DNA from: Bradyrhizobium barranii subsp. barranii
Lineage (GTDB): Bacteria > Pseudomonadota > Alphaproteobacteria > Rhizobiales > Xanthobacteraceae
NCBI RefSeq assembly: GCF_017565645.3
Contig: NZ_CP086136.1
Coordinates: 1,116,001-1,180,000 of the forward strand
DNA length: 64,000 nt
Direction: 5' to 3'
Shown in pieces: positions 7,729-16,859 of the stretch. The stretch's first letter is position 1, and each line of letters begins with the position of its first letter. The notes beneath the pieces were generated by a model that was given only the letters and a program-made list of their open reading frames with translations, was not told the DNA's origin and ran no database searches. Both the position numbers and the translations under genes were made by a program.

Positions 7729-7783
7729 TCGACCCAGACCCGGCGTTGGTATCGTGTCAAGATTGCAATTTCGGAGACACGCG

Positions 7784-8620
7784 ATGGCCATCAGGGACGT
7801 TCTGCTCACCTTGACCAGCTATCCCGAACCGACGCCGGTTTCGGTCATCGACCGCGCCGTACCGCTGATATCACCATTTGCCGCGCACATCGCGGCGATC
7901 TCTTGTGAAGTCCATGTGCAGATACCCGGGACTTTCCTGTCAGGGGTCGGCAATGTCGGATCAATCGTGGCCGGCGAGGCCCACAAGAGCAGGAAAAATG
8001 CGCAGGACCTGCTGGCGACGTTTGAAGCGGCCTCCACGAAATCAGGGCTGCTGCACGAGATCATTCTCGAGCGTTGCCTGACGTCCGAGGTCCCGGACCT
8101 CCTGGTAGACTATGCTCGGCTGCGTGATCTCACCATCGTGCCGGTGCCGGAATCCTACGACCAATGGTACGCTGAAGCGATCATCTTCGGTTCGGGAAGA
8201 CCGACGCTGGTGCTGCCGGAGGCCACCGCCTCAAAGGAGGCCGAGCTTAATAGAGTGATCGTTGCGTGGGATTTCAGCCGCGCGGCAGCACGTGCCGTCT
8301 CCGATGCGATCCCGATCCTGGAGAAGGCGCGAGAGGTGTTTATTCTCACGGTGACCAATGAGAAGGCGATTTCGAGCCGGCGCTCGTCGTCCGAACTTGC
8401 GAAGAATCTCTCGCGTCATGGCATCGATGTGGTCGTCGAGGAGGTCGACGCCGCAGGACGGGCCATCGGCGATGTCCTCGCGTCTCAGATAGCTTCCCGC
8501 AGGGCGGATCTGCTCGTCATGGGGGCGTATGGTCATAGCCGCTTACGAGAGTTCATATTGGGAGGCGCGACCCGCAGCATTCTCACGAGGCCGCCAATCC
8601 CCGTGCTGTTGTCGCACTGA
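7784..8620 (+). CDS. Universal stress protein, two-domain
   Basis: The 278-residue protein consists of two tandem USP domains. The second ends in the nucleotide-binding signature LLVMGAYGHSRLREFILGGATRSIL (G-x2-G-x9-G-S/T). The first has lost that loop, as is common in tandem USPs. The ATG at 7784 follows a GGAG site and is preferred to the GTG at 7754. Such proteins bind ATP and promote survival under starvation or hypoxia. It is a paralogue of the USP at 57034-57867 and of the remnant at 36729-36869. A FixK-like site upstream suggests low-oxygen control. Confidence 0.88.
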   Translation: MAIRDVLLTLTSYPEPTPVSVIDRAVPLISPFAAHIAAISCEVHVQIPGTFLSGVGNVGSIVAGEAHKSRKNAQDLLATFEAASTKSGLLHEIILERCLTSEVPDLLVDYARLRDLTIVPVPESYDQWYAEAIIFGSGRPTLVLPEATASKEAELNRVIVAWDFSRAAARAVSDAIPILEKAREVFILTVTNEKAISSRRSSSELAKNLSRHGIDVVVEEVDAAGRAIGDVLASQIASRRADLLVMGAYGHSRLREFILGGATRSILTRPPIPVLLSH

Positions 8621-8839
8621 ACCGATCAGTGATTGGCCAAGCTACTGAAGGGTGCCTGTAAGTTTCCTGAACATCCCGGCGGCCTGGACAGCCCGACGTC
8701 CGGCGAAGCTCCTCTCCGTCTTGGCGAACGGAGATCGGAGGGGCGCGTCGAGAGCAGTGGCGGCCCGTCGACAGCCTCATCGCGGAGATGGACAAGGCCG
8801 CTCAGTCAACGGATGCGTGGCACCGACGAAACTGCGAAA

Positions 8840-8853
8840 TTGACGTGCGTCAA
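8840..8853 (+). promoter_or_regulatory. FixK/FNR-type box upstream of Spy-like gene
   Basis: TTGACGTGCGTCAA is a full consensus match ending 56 bp before the ATG of the Met-rich periplasmic protein gene. No other gene lies between 8621 and 8909. Confidence 0.78.
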
Positions 8854-8909
8854 CCGACCGCCCCCGGAACCAGTCAAACTCGCCTGGCCACAACCGTCAG
8901 GAGCTTGCC

Positions 8910-9605
8910 ATGCGCGCATTGACCCTCGCCGCCGCGCTACTCGTCTCGGCCATCGGGTATTCTGCCTGGGCCCAATCGGACGCCGAGCACCAAGGTCACC
9001 ATCCCGACCAGAAGGAGCAACAGAAGCAGCCTGAGCCCAAGGCGGCTCCGCCCGACAAGGCCGGCTCTCAGCGCATGCCGGGTGCGGGAATGATGGGCGG
9101 CGGCACGATGGACATGATGGGCGCCAACATGCCGATGTCGGACATGATGCGGATGATGGGCATGATGCGGCAGTCCGGCGGCGACGGAATGGGCGGCATG
9201 GAGACCATCGATCGCGTCGAGGGCCGGATCGCTTTTCTCCGGACCGAGCTCAAGATCACCGAAGCGCAGACCTCCGCCTGGAACGCGTTCGCCGACGCTT
9301 TGCGGACCAATGCCAAGACGCTCGGAGGGATGCGCGGTTCGATGATGATGCCGCAACAGGGCACCGGATCACCGGACCTCGTCGAGAAGCTGTCGCTCCA
9401 GGAAAAATGGCTCGCGGCGCGCCTCGATGGCACCCGTGCGATAAAGTCGGCGCTCTCCAACCTGGCCGGAACGTTTTCCGAGGAGCAGAAAAAGACCGCG
9501 GACGAACTGCTCGCGCCGCACATGGGCATGATGCCGATGATGTCGGCGATGCGGGGCGGCGCTACGACGGGCATGGGGATGCCGACCGGCAAGTCGCCGA
9601 AGTAG
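8910..9605 (+). CDS. Met-rich periplasmic Spy/CpxP-like (LTXXQ) protein
   Basis: The 231-residue protein starts with a signal peptide (RALTLAAALLVSAIGYSAWAQ). A linker rich in His, Gln and Pro follows. Residues 55-90 are strongly methionine-rich (MMGGGTMDMM, MMRMMGMMR), and a helical part carries an LKITEAQ motif of the LTXXQ type. The Met and His clusters suggest binding of copper or another soft metal, with a periplasmic chaperone-like role inferred from the Spy/CpxP family. It opens a block of metal/envelope genes and has a perfect FixK-type box 57 bp upstream. Confidence 0.82.
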   Translation: MRALTLAAALLVSAIGYSAWAQSDAEHQGHHPDQKEQQKQPEPKAAPPDKAGSQRMPGAGMMGGGTMDMMGANMPMSDMMRMMGMMRQSGGDGMGGMETIDRVEGRIAFLRTELKITEAQTSAWNAFADALRTNAKTLGGMRGSMMMPQQGTGSPDLVEKLSLQEKWLAARLDGTRAIKSALSNLAGTFSEEQKKTADELLAPHMGMMPMMSAMRGGATTGMGMPTGKSPK

Positions 9606-9639
9606 CCTCGGTCGAAGGCGAGGGTGGCTTCGCCGTTCC

Positions 9640-9966
9640 TCATTTCGCCGGCCGAGCAGGTAGGTCCTTGGCGCCATCAGGCGTCGGCTTGGATTCGAGT
9701 TCGGCGATCAGTCGCTTCATCTCGCCGATCTCCCGGACCTGGGCTTCGATGATTCCGTCCGCGAGCTTGCGCACCCTCGGATCCTTGATGTGGGCCCGTT
9801 TGCTCGTCATGACGGCGATCGAGTGGTGCGGAATCATGGCCTCCATGTAGGAGACGTCACCCACCGTCTCCTGGCTCCGCACCAGGCACAGCGACCCGGC
9901 GAACGCGACGGCGGCCGCCAGCACGATGGCCGCGTTCGTCCTCGACTTCTTGTACATGCTCCACAT
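9640..9966 (-). CDS. DUF305 family protein, N-terminus probably frameshifted
   Basis: The frame of 108 residues has one N-terminal membrane helix, then the DUF305 core: YMEAMIPHHSIAVMTSKRAHI, DPRVRKLADGIIEAQVREIGEMK. DUF305 proteins are ferritin-like helical, often secreted, and frequent near copper genes. Just upstream another frame reads MMGAVMAVIMLG, and joining it to FMWSMYK by removing one G near 9972 gives the longer N-terminus usual in relatives. Either the gene has a one-base frameshift (or sequence error), or translation starts at 9966. Confidence 0.75.
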   Translation of the reverse strand: MWSMYKKSRTNAAIVLAAAVAFAGSLCLVRSQETVGDVSYMEAMIPHHSIAVMTSKRAHIKDPRVRKLADGIIEAQVREIGEMKRLIAELESKPTPDGAKDLPARPAK

Positions 9967-10008
9967 GAAGCCCGAGCATGATGACGGCCATCACGGCTCC
10001 CATCATGG

Positions 10009-10022
10009 TTGATCTGCCTCAA
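10009..10022. promoter_or_regulatory. FixK/FNR-type box between DUF305 and DUF2933 genes
   Basis: TTGATCTGCCTCAA fits TTGA-N6-TCAA. It ends 99 bp upstream of the DUF2933 ATG on the plus strand, where it could drive the DUF2933-methyltransferase-ABC series. On the minus side it is almost next to the possible upstream DUF305 start. Confidence 0.6.
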
Positions 10023-10121
10023 CAATGATGGCGGCGGCAGCGCTAAGCTTCCAGCAGCCATAGGAGCGTGCCGATGTTGGTGCAGAACCATTCCGGATAT
10101 CGAGAGCGCCCTCAGGAGGGC

Positions 10122-10328
10122 ATGTCTACCAAAGCCAAAGGCGGCTTGGTCCTGATAGGTTTCCTGGTCATCGCCGGCGCGCTTCTGTTCACCGAGCATA
10201 GGGCTCATGTGCTCGGACTCCTGGTCTGGCTGCCGCTCATCGCCTGTCCGCTGATGCACTTCTTCATGCACGGGGGACACGGGCACCATGACGGCGGGGG
10301 CCGGCTGAACGATTCAAGGAGCGCGTGA
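10122..10328 (+). CDS. DUF2933 small membrane protein
   Basis: 68 residues: one or two membrane helices (GLVLIGFLVIAGALLF, VLGLLVWLPLIACPLMHFFMH) followed by a His-rich tail (GGHGHHDGGG), the DUF2933 pattern. The ATG at 10122 has an AGGAGG site and replaces a longer in-frame start at 10068. The His tail may bind metal. The stop overlaps the next gene's start, so the two are coupled. Relatives sit next to the same isoprenylcysteine-methyltransferase-like gene in metal-resistance clusters (family knowledge). Confidence 0.8.
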   Translation: MSTKAKGGLVLIGFLVIAGALLFTEHRAHVLGLLVWLPLIACPLMHFFMHGGHGHHDGGGRLNDSRSA

Positions 10329-11002
10329 TGCACGACACGGCGCCTGCCTACGGCCTGTGGAGCCTCGTCATCGTCAATTCGGCGGTGTTCATCCTCTTCG
10401 TGTACAGCTTCTTCAAGCCGCAGACATCCCGCGACTGGCGCTCGTTCGGGGCTTTTAGCGCCTTTCTGGTTGCGCTGTTCGTCGAAATGTACGGCTTCCC
10501 GCTCACCATCTACTTACTTTCCGGCTGGCTTCAATCGCACTATCCCAACGTCGACTGGTTCTCGCATGACGCGGGCCACCTGCTTGAGATGATGTTCGGC
10601 TGGAAGACCAATCCCCATGCCGGACCGTTTCACATCCTGAGCTTCATCTTCATCGGCGCAGGCTTCGTCCTGATCTCCGCCGCGTGGAGGGTGCTGTACG
10701 ATGCGCAGCAGACCCGCAGCCTTGCGACCACAGGCCCCTACAGCTACGTCCGGCACCCGCAGTACGTCGGCTTCATTCTGGTGATGTTTGGTTTCCTGTT
10801 GCAGTGGCCGACGATTCTCACGCTGGCGATGTTCCCGGTGCTGACGATCATGTACGTCAAGCTGGCGCGTGACGAGGAGCGCGAGGCCCTGACCGAGTTC
10901 GGCGAGGCCTACGCGAGGTATGCGGCCGAAGTCCCTGCGTTCATTCCCCATCCAAGCCGGCTGTTCGGACAGGGCTCTTCGGGCGGCTATCGTCACGGCT
11001 GA
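10328..11002 (+). CDS. Isoprenylcysteine methyltransferase (ICMT)-like membrane protein
   Basis: About 224 residues with five or more membrane helices. The C-terminal half has the ICMT/PEMT cofactor signature [18 protein letters not shown] followed by [27 protein letters not shown]. In eukaryotes such enzymes methylate prenylated cysteines. Bacterial members are membrane methyltransferases of mostly unknown substrate. The start ATG overlaps the DUF2933 stop by one base, with AAGGAG upstream. It lies between DUF2933 and an ABC exporter in one transcription direction. Confidence 0.85.
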   Translation: MHDTAPAYGLWSLVIVNSAVFILFVYSFFKPQTSRDWRSFGAFSAFLVALFVEMYGFPLTIYLLSGWLQSHYPNVDWFSHDAGHLLEMMFGWKTNPHAGPFHILSFIFIGAGFVLISAAWRVLYDAQQTRSLATTGPYSYVRHPQYVGFILVMFGFLLQWPTILTLAMFPVLTIMYVKLARDEEREALTEFGEAYARYAAEVPAFIPHPSRLFGQGSSGGYRHG

Positions 11003-11049
11003 CTTTCGCTGGAGATGCCGTCGAACGGCCGTGGCTCGAAAGGACGTCG

Positions 11050-11757
11050 ATGAGCGAGCTCGTTTTCACGGCAAAGCAGCTAACCAAGACCTATGTCTCC
11101 GGCGAGGTGACGGTCCATGCTCTCAATGAAGTCGATCTCGAAATCGCCGAGAAGGAAGTGGTCGTGCTACTCGGACCGTCCGGCAGCGGCAAGACAACGC
11201 TACTCAACATCATGGGCGGTCTCGACCGACCGACGAGCGGCAGGCTGTTCTTCCGCGACCTGGACCTGACGGACCTCGGGGACCGCGAGCTCACGAAGTA
11301 CCGCCGCGACCACGTCGGCTTCGTCTTCCAATTCTACAATCTGGTGCCGAGCCTTACCGCCTACGAGAACGTCGCGCTGGTCACCGAAGTCGCCAAGAAC
11401 CCGATGCGGCCCCCCGACGCGCTCGCGCTGGTTGGACTCGAAGAGCGAATGCACCACTTTCCCGCGCAGCTATCCGGCGGCGAGCAGCAGCGCGTCGCCA
11501 TCGCCCGCGCGATCGCGAAGCGCCCGGCGGTGCTGCTCTGCGACGAGCCGACCGGCGCGCTCGACTCGAAAACCGGCATTCGCGTCATCGAGGCGCTGCT
11601 TGGCGTCAACCGGCAGCTCGGCACGACCACCGTCATCATCACGCACAATGCCAGCATCCAGGATGTCGCCGACAGGGTGCTGTTCTTCGCCGACGGCCGG
11701 ATCGTCCGCGTCCGGACGAACGAGGTCCGCCGGGAAGCGGCCGAACTCGTCTGGTGA
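11050..11757 (+). CDS. ABC transporter ATP-binding protein (MacB/LolD type)
   Basis: The 235-residue ATPase shows Walker [11 protein letters not shown]-loop FQFYNLVP, signature LSGGEQQR, Walker [13 protein letters not shown] and the H-loop ITHN. The FQFYNL/GALD pattern is that of LolD/MacB/FtsE-type ATPases, which work with FtsX-like permeases. Its stop is 4 bp before the permease start, and a membrane-fusion gene follows. Together they form a tripartite, MacAB-like mechanotransmission exporter. No outer-membrane channel is encoded nearby. Confidence 0.92.
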   Translation: MSELVFTAKQLTKTYVSGEVTVHALNEVDLEIAEKEVVVLLGPSGSGKTTLLNIMGGLDRPTSGRLFFRDLDLTDLGDRELTKYRRDHVGFVFQFYNLVPSLTAYENVALVTEVAKNPMRPPDALALVGLEERMHHFPAQLSGGEQQRVAIARAIAKRPAVLLCDEPTGALDSKTGIRVIEALLGVNRQLGTTTVIITHNASIQDVADRVLFFADGRIVRVRTNEVRREAAELVW

Positions 11758-11761
11758 TGTC

Positions 11762-14125
11762 ATGAGAGCGCTCGACATCAAGCTGTTTCGGGACGTCAGG
11801 CGGCTCTGGGCGCAGGTCCTCGCCGTCGCGCTGGTCGTCGGCGGCGGGGTTGCGACGCTGGTGCTCGCCGTCGGATCGCATCGCTCCTTGGAAGAGACAC
11901 GGATCGCGTACTACGAACGTTACGGCTTCGGCGATGTGTTCGCCCAGGCGAAGCGGGCACCCAAGGCGCTCGCCGACAGGATAGGCGAGATTCCGGGCGT
12001 CGCCGCCGTCGACACGCGCATCGCCAAGCAGGCGTTGCTCGACATCCCAAGCTTCTCCGAGCCGGCCAGCGGGCAGTTCGTTTCGCTGCCCGACAGCGGC
12101 GAGCCGCATCTCAACCGTCTCTACGTGCGTTCCGGACGGCCTCCGGAGCCGGGGCGGACTGAGGAGGTCGTCGTTAACGAGCCGTTCGCCCGTGCTCACG
12201 GCTTCTCGGAAGGGGCGCGGTTCTCGGCCATCCTGAACGGCAAAAAGCGCGAACTCGTCATCGTCGGCACCGCGCTGTCACCCGAGTTCGTCTACACGGT
12301 CGGACCGGGCGACCTGATGCCGGATGATCGCCGCTACGCGATCGTCTGGATGTCGGAGAAGGCGCTCGCCGGCGTCTACGATCTCGACGGTGCCTTCTCG
12401 GCGGTGTCGGTCAAGCTGCAGCCGGGCGCCTCCGAGCGCGAGGTGATCTCGCGCCTCGACGCCCTGCTCGACCCCTATGGCGGGCAGGCGGCCCATGGCC
12501 GGAAGGACCAGACCTCGCACGCCTGGCTCGATCATGAGCTCGACATGCTCAACAACATGAGCCGCACGCTGCCGCCGATATTCCTTCTGGTCGCCGCCTT
12601 CCTGGTCAATCTCACCCTGACCCGGCTGGTCGCGCTCGAGCGCGAGCAGATCGGGCTCCTGAAGGCGCTGGGCTACGCCGACAGGACCATCGTGCTGCAC
12701 TACTTCAAGTTCGTGGCGCTGATCGTCGTGATCGGAGTCATCCTGGGCGGCGTCGCCGGCACGTGGCTGGGCTTGCGCGTCACGGCGCTGTTCGGCGACT
12801 TCTTCCACTTCCCGTTCCTGGTGTTCGCGAAGGCGCCGGACCTGTACGTCACCGCCGGCGCGCTCAGCGCGGCCGCCGCCGCGATCGGCGCGCTGCGGGC
12901 GCTGCGCGAGGTGGTCAAGCTGCCGCCCGCCGTCGCGATGCAACCGCCGGCTCCTCCGGTGTACCGACGGCTGCTCCCGGCGAGCATCCAGCTCGACCAG
13001 GTCGTGTCGCAGCCGACGCTGATGATGATCCGCAACATCGCGCGCCATCCGGTCCGGGCGGCCTTCACGGCGCTTGGGATGGCGCTTGCGACCGCGATCC
13101 TGGTTGTCTCGCTGTTCACGCGCGACACCATGGAGCAACTGATCGACGTGACCTACTTCCTCGCCGACCGGCAGGACGCGACCATCGGTTTCGCCGAGAA
13201 GCGGATCGAGAACGTCGTGCAGCAGGTGAATCGGCTGCCGGGCGTGCTGACGGCCGAGCCGTTTCGTGAGGTGCCTGTCCGGATCCGCCATGGCAACGTC
13301 GAACGCAGGATCACCATCAGCGGCCGGCCCACTGACGCCGATCTGAGGCGCATCATCGATGCTGATCTTCGGCCAGTCGCGCTCCCCGGGACAGGCCTCG
13401 CCATCTCCGCCATGCTCGGGCACATCCTCGGGGTGGGGGCCGGGGACACGGTCGAGGTCGACCTGCTGGAGGGCGCCCGTCGCACGGTCAGCATGCCGAT
13501 CGTGGCGACCGTCGAGGACTATTTCGGCATCAGGGGGATGATGGATATCAGGGCGCTCGGCAAGTTGATGCGCGAGGCGCCCGTCGTGAACAGCGTGAAC
13601 CTCAGCCTCGACGAGAACCGCAAGGAGGACTTCTACGCGGCGGTGAAGTCCATGCCGACGGTCGGAGGCGTGGCGCTGCAGCGCGTCTCGCTGGCGAACT
13701 TCCGCAAGACCGTCGCACTCCTCGTCACCACGATGGCAAGCATCTATACCGGCCTCGCCGCCGTGATCGCCTTCGGCGTCGTCTACAACAACGCCCGCAT
13801 CTCGCTGTCCGAACGGGCGCGGGAATTGGCCAGCCTTCGCGTGCTCGGCTTCACGCGCGGCGAGGTGCTGCGCATCCTGCTGCTCGAGCTCGCGATCCTG
13901 ACCCTGATCGCGCAGCCGCCCGGGTGGCTGATGGGCTATGGGCTCGCTTGGGTCATGAAGACGAACCTCGCCGGCGAACTGATGCGCGTCCGCCTCGTCG
14001 TCGAGCATTCGACCTACGTGGTCGCCACCTCCGTCGTGGTACTGGCGGCCATCGCTTCCGCTGCGGTCATCCGCCAGCGCATCGACAACCTGGACCTCGT
14101 CGCGGTCCTCAAGACGCGAGACTAG
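11762..14125 (+). CDS. FtsX-like ABC permease, two FtsX domains
   Basis: The 787-residue protein has an N-terminal membrane helix (LAVALVVGGGVATLVLAV), a large periplasmic domain, three helices near residues 275-380 with the FtsX-type sequence ALEREQIGLLKALGY, a second periplasmic domain, and a repeat of the FtsX bundle near the C-terminus (SERARELASLRVLGFTRGEVLR). The duplicated FtsX layout is that of LolCE/MacB-like exporters fused in one chain. The ATG at 11762 is used because longer in-frame starts run through the ATPase gene. The substrate is unknown. Confidence 0.88.
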   Translation: MRALDIKLFRDVRRLWAQVLAVALVVGGGVATLVLAVGSHRSLEETRIAYYERYGFGDVFAQAKRAPKALADRIGEIPGVAAVDTRIAKQALLDIPSFSEPASGQFVSLPDSGEPHLNRLYVRSGRPPEPGRTEEVVVNEPFARAHGFSEGARFSAILNGKKRELVIVGTALSPEFVYTVGPGDLMPDDRRYAIVWMSEKALAGVYDLDGAFSAVSVKLQPGASEREVISRLDALLDPYGGQAAHGRKDQTSHAWLDHELDMLNNMSRTLPPIFLLVAAFLVNLTLTRLVALEREQIGLLKALGYADRTIVLHYFKFVALIVVIGVILGGVAGTWLGLRVTALFGDFFHFPFLVFAKAPDLYVTAGALSAAAAAIGALRALREVVKLPPAVAMQPPAPPVYRRLLPASIQLDQVVSQPTLMMIRNIARHPVRAAFTALGMALATAILVVSLFTRDTMEQLIDVTYFLADRQDATIGFAEKRIENVVQQVNRLPGVLTAEPFREVPVRIRHGNVERRITISGRPTDADLRRIIDADLRPVALPGTGLAISAMLGHILGVGAGDTVEVDLLEGARRTVSMPIVATVEDYFGIRGMMDIRALGKLMREAPVVNSVNLSLDENRKEDFYAAVKSMPTVGGVALQRVSLANFRKTVALLVTTMASIYTGLAAVIAFGVVYNNARISLSERARELASLRVLGFTRGEVLRILLLELAILTLIAQPPGWLMGYGLAWVMKTNLAGELMRVRLVVEHSTYVVATSVVVLAAIASAAVIRQRIDNLDLVAVLKTRD

Positions 14126-14127
14126 CC

Positions 14128-15366
14128 ATGCCGGCAAAGTGGACCAAACGCATGATCGGCGCCGCGGCCCTGGCCGCGATAGCGGGAGGGCTGGCCTGGT
14201 TCGCCTGGCCCCGGCCCGTTCTGGTTGACCTTGCGACCGTCGCGAAGGGGCCCATCGAAGTCACGGCGGACGACGACGGCAAGACCCACGTCCGCCACGT
14301 CTACACCGTCTCGGCGCCGATCGCCGGAAAAGTGCTGAGGATTTCGCATCCGCTCGGCGAACAGGGCCCTTCGCTCCACGTCGGCGACGAGGTCGTGGCC
14401 AACCAGACCGTCATCGCCCTGATGCAGCCGACTCTGCCGGGCTTCATCGACGTGCGCTCGCGCGACCAGCTTCAGGCGGAGGTCCTCGCGGCGGATGCCG
14501 CCATCCAGCAGCAGGAGGCCGAGGTGAGGCGGATCGAAGCCGCGCTGGACTTCTCGCGGACCGAATTCCAACGGGCGCAGACGCTGCTGCGGACGCAGTC
14601 GACCTCGGCTCAGGCCTTCGACAAGGCGAAATTCGAGGTGGCGACGAGCGAGGCCAATTTGGCGAGCGCCAAGGCCCAGGTCGAGATGCGTCGCGCGGTG
14701 CGGACCAGCCTGGCCGCCCGGCTCATCGATCCCGCCAGCACGAATCCATCAGCGGAGCCGACCTGCTGCGTCCGGGTGCTCGCGCCGGCGAGCGGACGTG
14801 TCCTGAAGATCATCCAGGACAGCGAGGCGACGGTCCTGCCCGGCGCGCCCCTTGTCGACATCGGCAACCCTCTCGATCTGGAGGTCGTGGCCGACCTGCT
14901 CTCGACCGACGCGGTGCAGATCAAGGCCGGCGCGCCGGTCTGGATCGACGGCTGGGGCGGGGCGCCGATCACGGGAAAGGTGGTGCGTGTGGATCCCGCC
15001 GGCTTCCTCAAGATCTCGGCGCTCGGCATCGAGGAACAGCGGGTACGTGTGACCATCGACTTCAGTGACCCGCCGCAGGCTTGGTCGCAACTGGGACACG
15101 ACTACCGTGTGGTCGTCCACGTGACCACTTGGAGCGCTCAGGGCGTCGTGGCTGTGCCGGTAAGCGCCCTATTCCGACAGGCTGATCAATGGGCCGTTTT
15201 TGCCGATGAGAACGGCCGTGCGCGGGCCAAGCCAGTCCAGATTGGTCACCGCAACAATCGGTTCGCCGAGGTGATGTCTGGATTGACTGAGGGGGATCAG
15301 GTCGTCGTACATCCGAGCGACCGAATTGCCGACGGAAGCAGGATTGCGCAGCGAGGCGTACCATAA
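14128..15366 (+). CDS. HlyD-family periplasmic adaptor of the ABC exporter
   Basis: The 412-residue protein has one N-terminal membrane helix, a beta-barrel/lipoyl half with APIAGKVLRI, a coiled coil about residues 110-200 (QQQEAEVRRIEAAL), and the matching lipoyl half APASGRVLKI. This is the classical membrane-fusion layout. It follows the permease by two bases, so the three genes are one operon. A cysteine pair (TCC) sits just before the second lipoyl half. It would connect the inner-membrane pump to a TolC-type channel encoded elsewhere. Confidence 0.9.
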   Translation: MPAKWTKRMIGAAALAAIAGGLAWFAWPRPVLVDLATVAKGPIEVTADDDGKTHVRHVYTVSAPIAGKVLRISHPLGEQGPSLHVGDEVVANQTVIALMQPTLPGFIDVRSRDQLQAEVLAADAAIQQQEAEVRRIEAALDFSRTEFQRAQTLLRTQSTSAQAFDKAKFEVATSEANLASAKAQVEMRRAVRTSLAARLIDPASTNPSAEPTCCVRVLAPASGRVLKIIQDSEATVLPGAPLVDIGNPLDLEVVADLLSTDAVQIKAGAPVWIDGWGGAPITGKVVRVDPAGFLKISALGIEEQRVRVTIDFSDPPQAWSQLGHDYRVVVHVTTWSAQGVVAVPVSALFRQADQWAVFADENGRARAKPVQIGHRNNRFAEVMSGLTEGDQVVVHPSDRIADGSRIAQRGVP

Positions 15367-15377
15367 GTAGACGTGCC

Positions 15378-15593
15378 TCAGACCTTCAAATTGCAGTAGC
15401 ATGCAGCGATATAGCGTTCCTCGGCGCCATCGTGCACGCAGAACGCCGCATCCGGTCCAGTGGCCGTCGCTGTTCGCACCACTATGCCGAGCGCGTCCAA
15501 TCCTGCAGCCATTCGCCGAGAGAGCGATCTTGAGACTGGTCTGGCTGCGCTCGCTTTTGGCGACCTGAACGAGCGGTGGCTCCGCGGCAGCAC
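15378..15593 (-). CDS. Small hypothetical protein
   Basis: A 71-residue frame starts at GTG 15593, 15 bp after the stop of the next upstream gene, so it may be the second gene of a two-gene unit. The N-terminal third is Arg/Ser-rich and could be untranslated; an internal ATG at 15512 would give 44 residues. The C-terminal part reads as a compact domain (LDALGIVVRT, DAAFCVHDG, YIAACYCNL) with three cysteines. No family was recognised. It converges on the HlyD gene. Confidence 0.35.
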   Translation of the reverse strand: MLPRSHRSFRSPKASAARPVSRSLSRRMAAGLDALGIVVRTATATGPDAAFCVHDGAEERYIAACYCNLKV

Positions 15594-15608
15594 CTGCTCC
15601 GCGCACGG

Positions 15609-15890
15609 CTAGTCGAGCGGATCGTGCCGATCGCACTCCGGGCACCGACCGTCCTCGGCGGTGCCGAGCTGACGGCCGAACTCTTCCCTGAGAGCGTCCG
15701 ATGGCCAGGCCTCACCATCGCTCCTAACGATTCGTTTGGCGCGTTCGAAGGCATGGCTCTCGGCGGCATCGTCACCCACGCGGATGACCACCTCCTCATG
15801 GAAAGGGCAGACCATCGTGGCCCGGGTGGTCTCGAGTGCATAACGCACGACTGCAGCGAGGTCGTCCGTGTGAAGGTTGGCGGACATCAT
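15609..15890 (-). CDS. Hypothetical protein with Cys motif
   Basis: 93 residues from ATG 15890, with GGAG 8 bases upstream. It is acidic and soluble, has a CPFHEEVVIRVGDDAAE core and ends in a CPECDRHD motif that may bind zinc. No signal peptide and no recognised family. It precedes a small downstream frame at 15378-15593. The nearest FixK-type box is about 350 bp upstream. Confidence 0.6.
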   Translation of the reverse strand: MMSANLHTDDLAAVVRYALETTRATMVCPFHEEVVIRVGDDAAESHAFERAKRIVRSDGEAWPSDALREEFGRQLGTAEDGRCPECDRHDPLD

Positions 15891-16450
15891 ACGGTTCTCC
15901 TGCTCGAGTGCCCCCGATTGCACCCTTTTGTTAGTCGGCAGACGGGCCTCGCCTGCCACAGCCGGTTGCCCCGGCTTGCACCGCCCGGATGCAAGTCAGC
16001 CCCGGCTTCCAGAAGGAGCGCCGCGGCCGATTTCCACTTTCGTTCAGTTCAGGGCTTCGGCGGTCCAACCGGCAGGGCCGCCCGTAGTGCTACCGAACGG
16101 GCCGACGGAGCTGCTCTAGGAGCCGACCCATGGTCGCGGTCGAAGATCCAAGGAGTCCGAGGCTCCGCAACCGTAACGGCACCGGCGCGCGCGAATGCCA
16201 TTCGGTGCAATTTAAGTATAGGCTCGAGCCGGCGGTTAGCCTTGACCTGCCTCAAGCCACGATGAGGACGGCAGGGCCGCGCAAACAAGATCGTCCTTGC
16301 GTAGCCGGCGGACAGAAACACGAACTGTGCTGCCAAGTCGAAAGAGGGAACGCCTTGCAAATAGCTTCCTCTTCTGGAGCTCGGTCGCGAGGTCCCTGAT
16401 CAACTCAACGCGCAGCATACCTCAACCACGCCGATGCGTTTCGGCTTTTC
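15891..16450. other. Intergenic, only a FixK-type box seen
   Basis: 560 bases without a credible gene. Open frames on both strands are Arg/Pro-rich and lack family features. The one ordered element is the box at 16242-16255. Confidence 0.5.
16242..16255. promoter_or_regulatory. Orphan FixK/FNR-type box
   Basis: TTGACCTGCCTCAA fits TTGA-N6-TCAA, and the same bases occur on the minus strand at 19357-19370 before the PNPOx-like gene. No start codon lies at the usual distance. The nearest candidate is the gene starting at 15890, 352 bp away on the minus strand. Confidence 0.45.
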
Positions 16451-16762
16451 TTACTTGAGTGAGCGGATGTACTCGGCCAAATCCGATATTTCTGATCGCT
16501 GGAGCGACAGGCTTGGCATATTGGGGTGCGGCTTGAGCAGCAGGAACGCGAGTTTGTTCTGATCGAACTCGGGCATTCGCGCGATTTGGCTGAATGGCGG
16601 CGCATGGTCGATGGCACTCGTCTGGCCGGACTCGACGACATGACAGATTGAGCACCAGCGTTTTGCGATGTCCTTGCCGTGTTGGGGATCGGCCACCGCG
16701 GATTGCGCCAGAATCGCGAACACGAGCAATACCAAGAAGGAGGATTTGAGTGCTTCGGACAT
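16451..16762 (-). CDS. Small monohaem cytochrome c
   Basis: The 103-residue precursor has a signal peptide (SSFLVLLVFAILAQSAVA), a CSICH haem-binding site near residue 37, an APPFSQIA segment, and a late HPNMPSL stretch whose Met is the likely sixth haem ligand. This is a class I cytochrome c of about 80 mature residues, periplasmic. It shares the APPF...MP pattern with the cytochromes at 19767 and 56693. It lies downstream of the hemerythrin gene in the same direction and is probably cotranscribed from its FixK-type promoter. Confidence 0.88.
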   Translation of the reverse strand: MSEALKSSFLVLLVFAILAQSAVADPQHGKDIAKRWCSICHVVESGQTSAIDHAPPFSQIARMPEFDQNKLAFLLLKPHPNMPSLSLQRSEISDLAEYIRSLK

Positions 16763-16859
16763 AGTAGGTCTTTTACGTTTCGGCTAGATGGCTTATCAGC
16801 CCTTCTGCATTTGGTCGGCGTATTCGCTATTAGGAACCTTATGGCCAGAGAAAACGCGG

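Noticed and set aside
12278..14137. 619-residue open frame on the minus strand
   Set aside because: It is antisense to the FtsX-like permease. Its composition is Asp/Arg/His-rich without any fold signal, as expected for a shadow in GC-rich DNA.
15169..15645. 158-residue minus-strand frame over the HlyD 3' end
   Set aside because: Overlaps the HlyD C-terminus. The smaller frames at 15378 and 15609 fit better.
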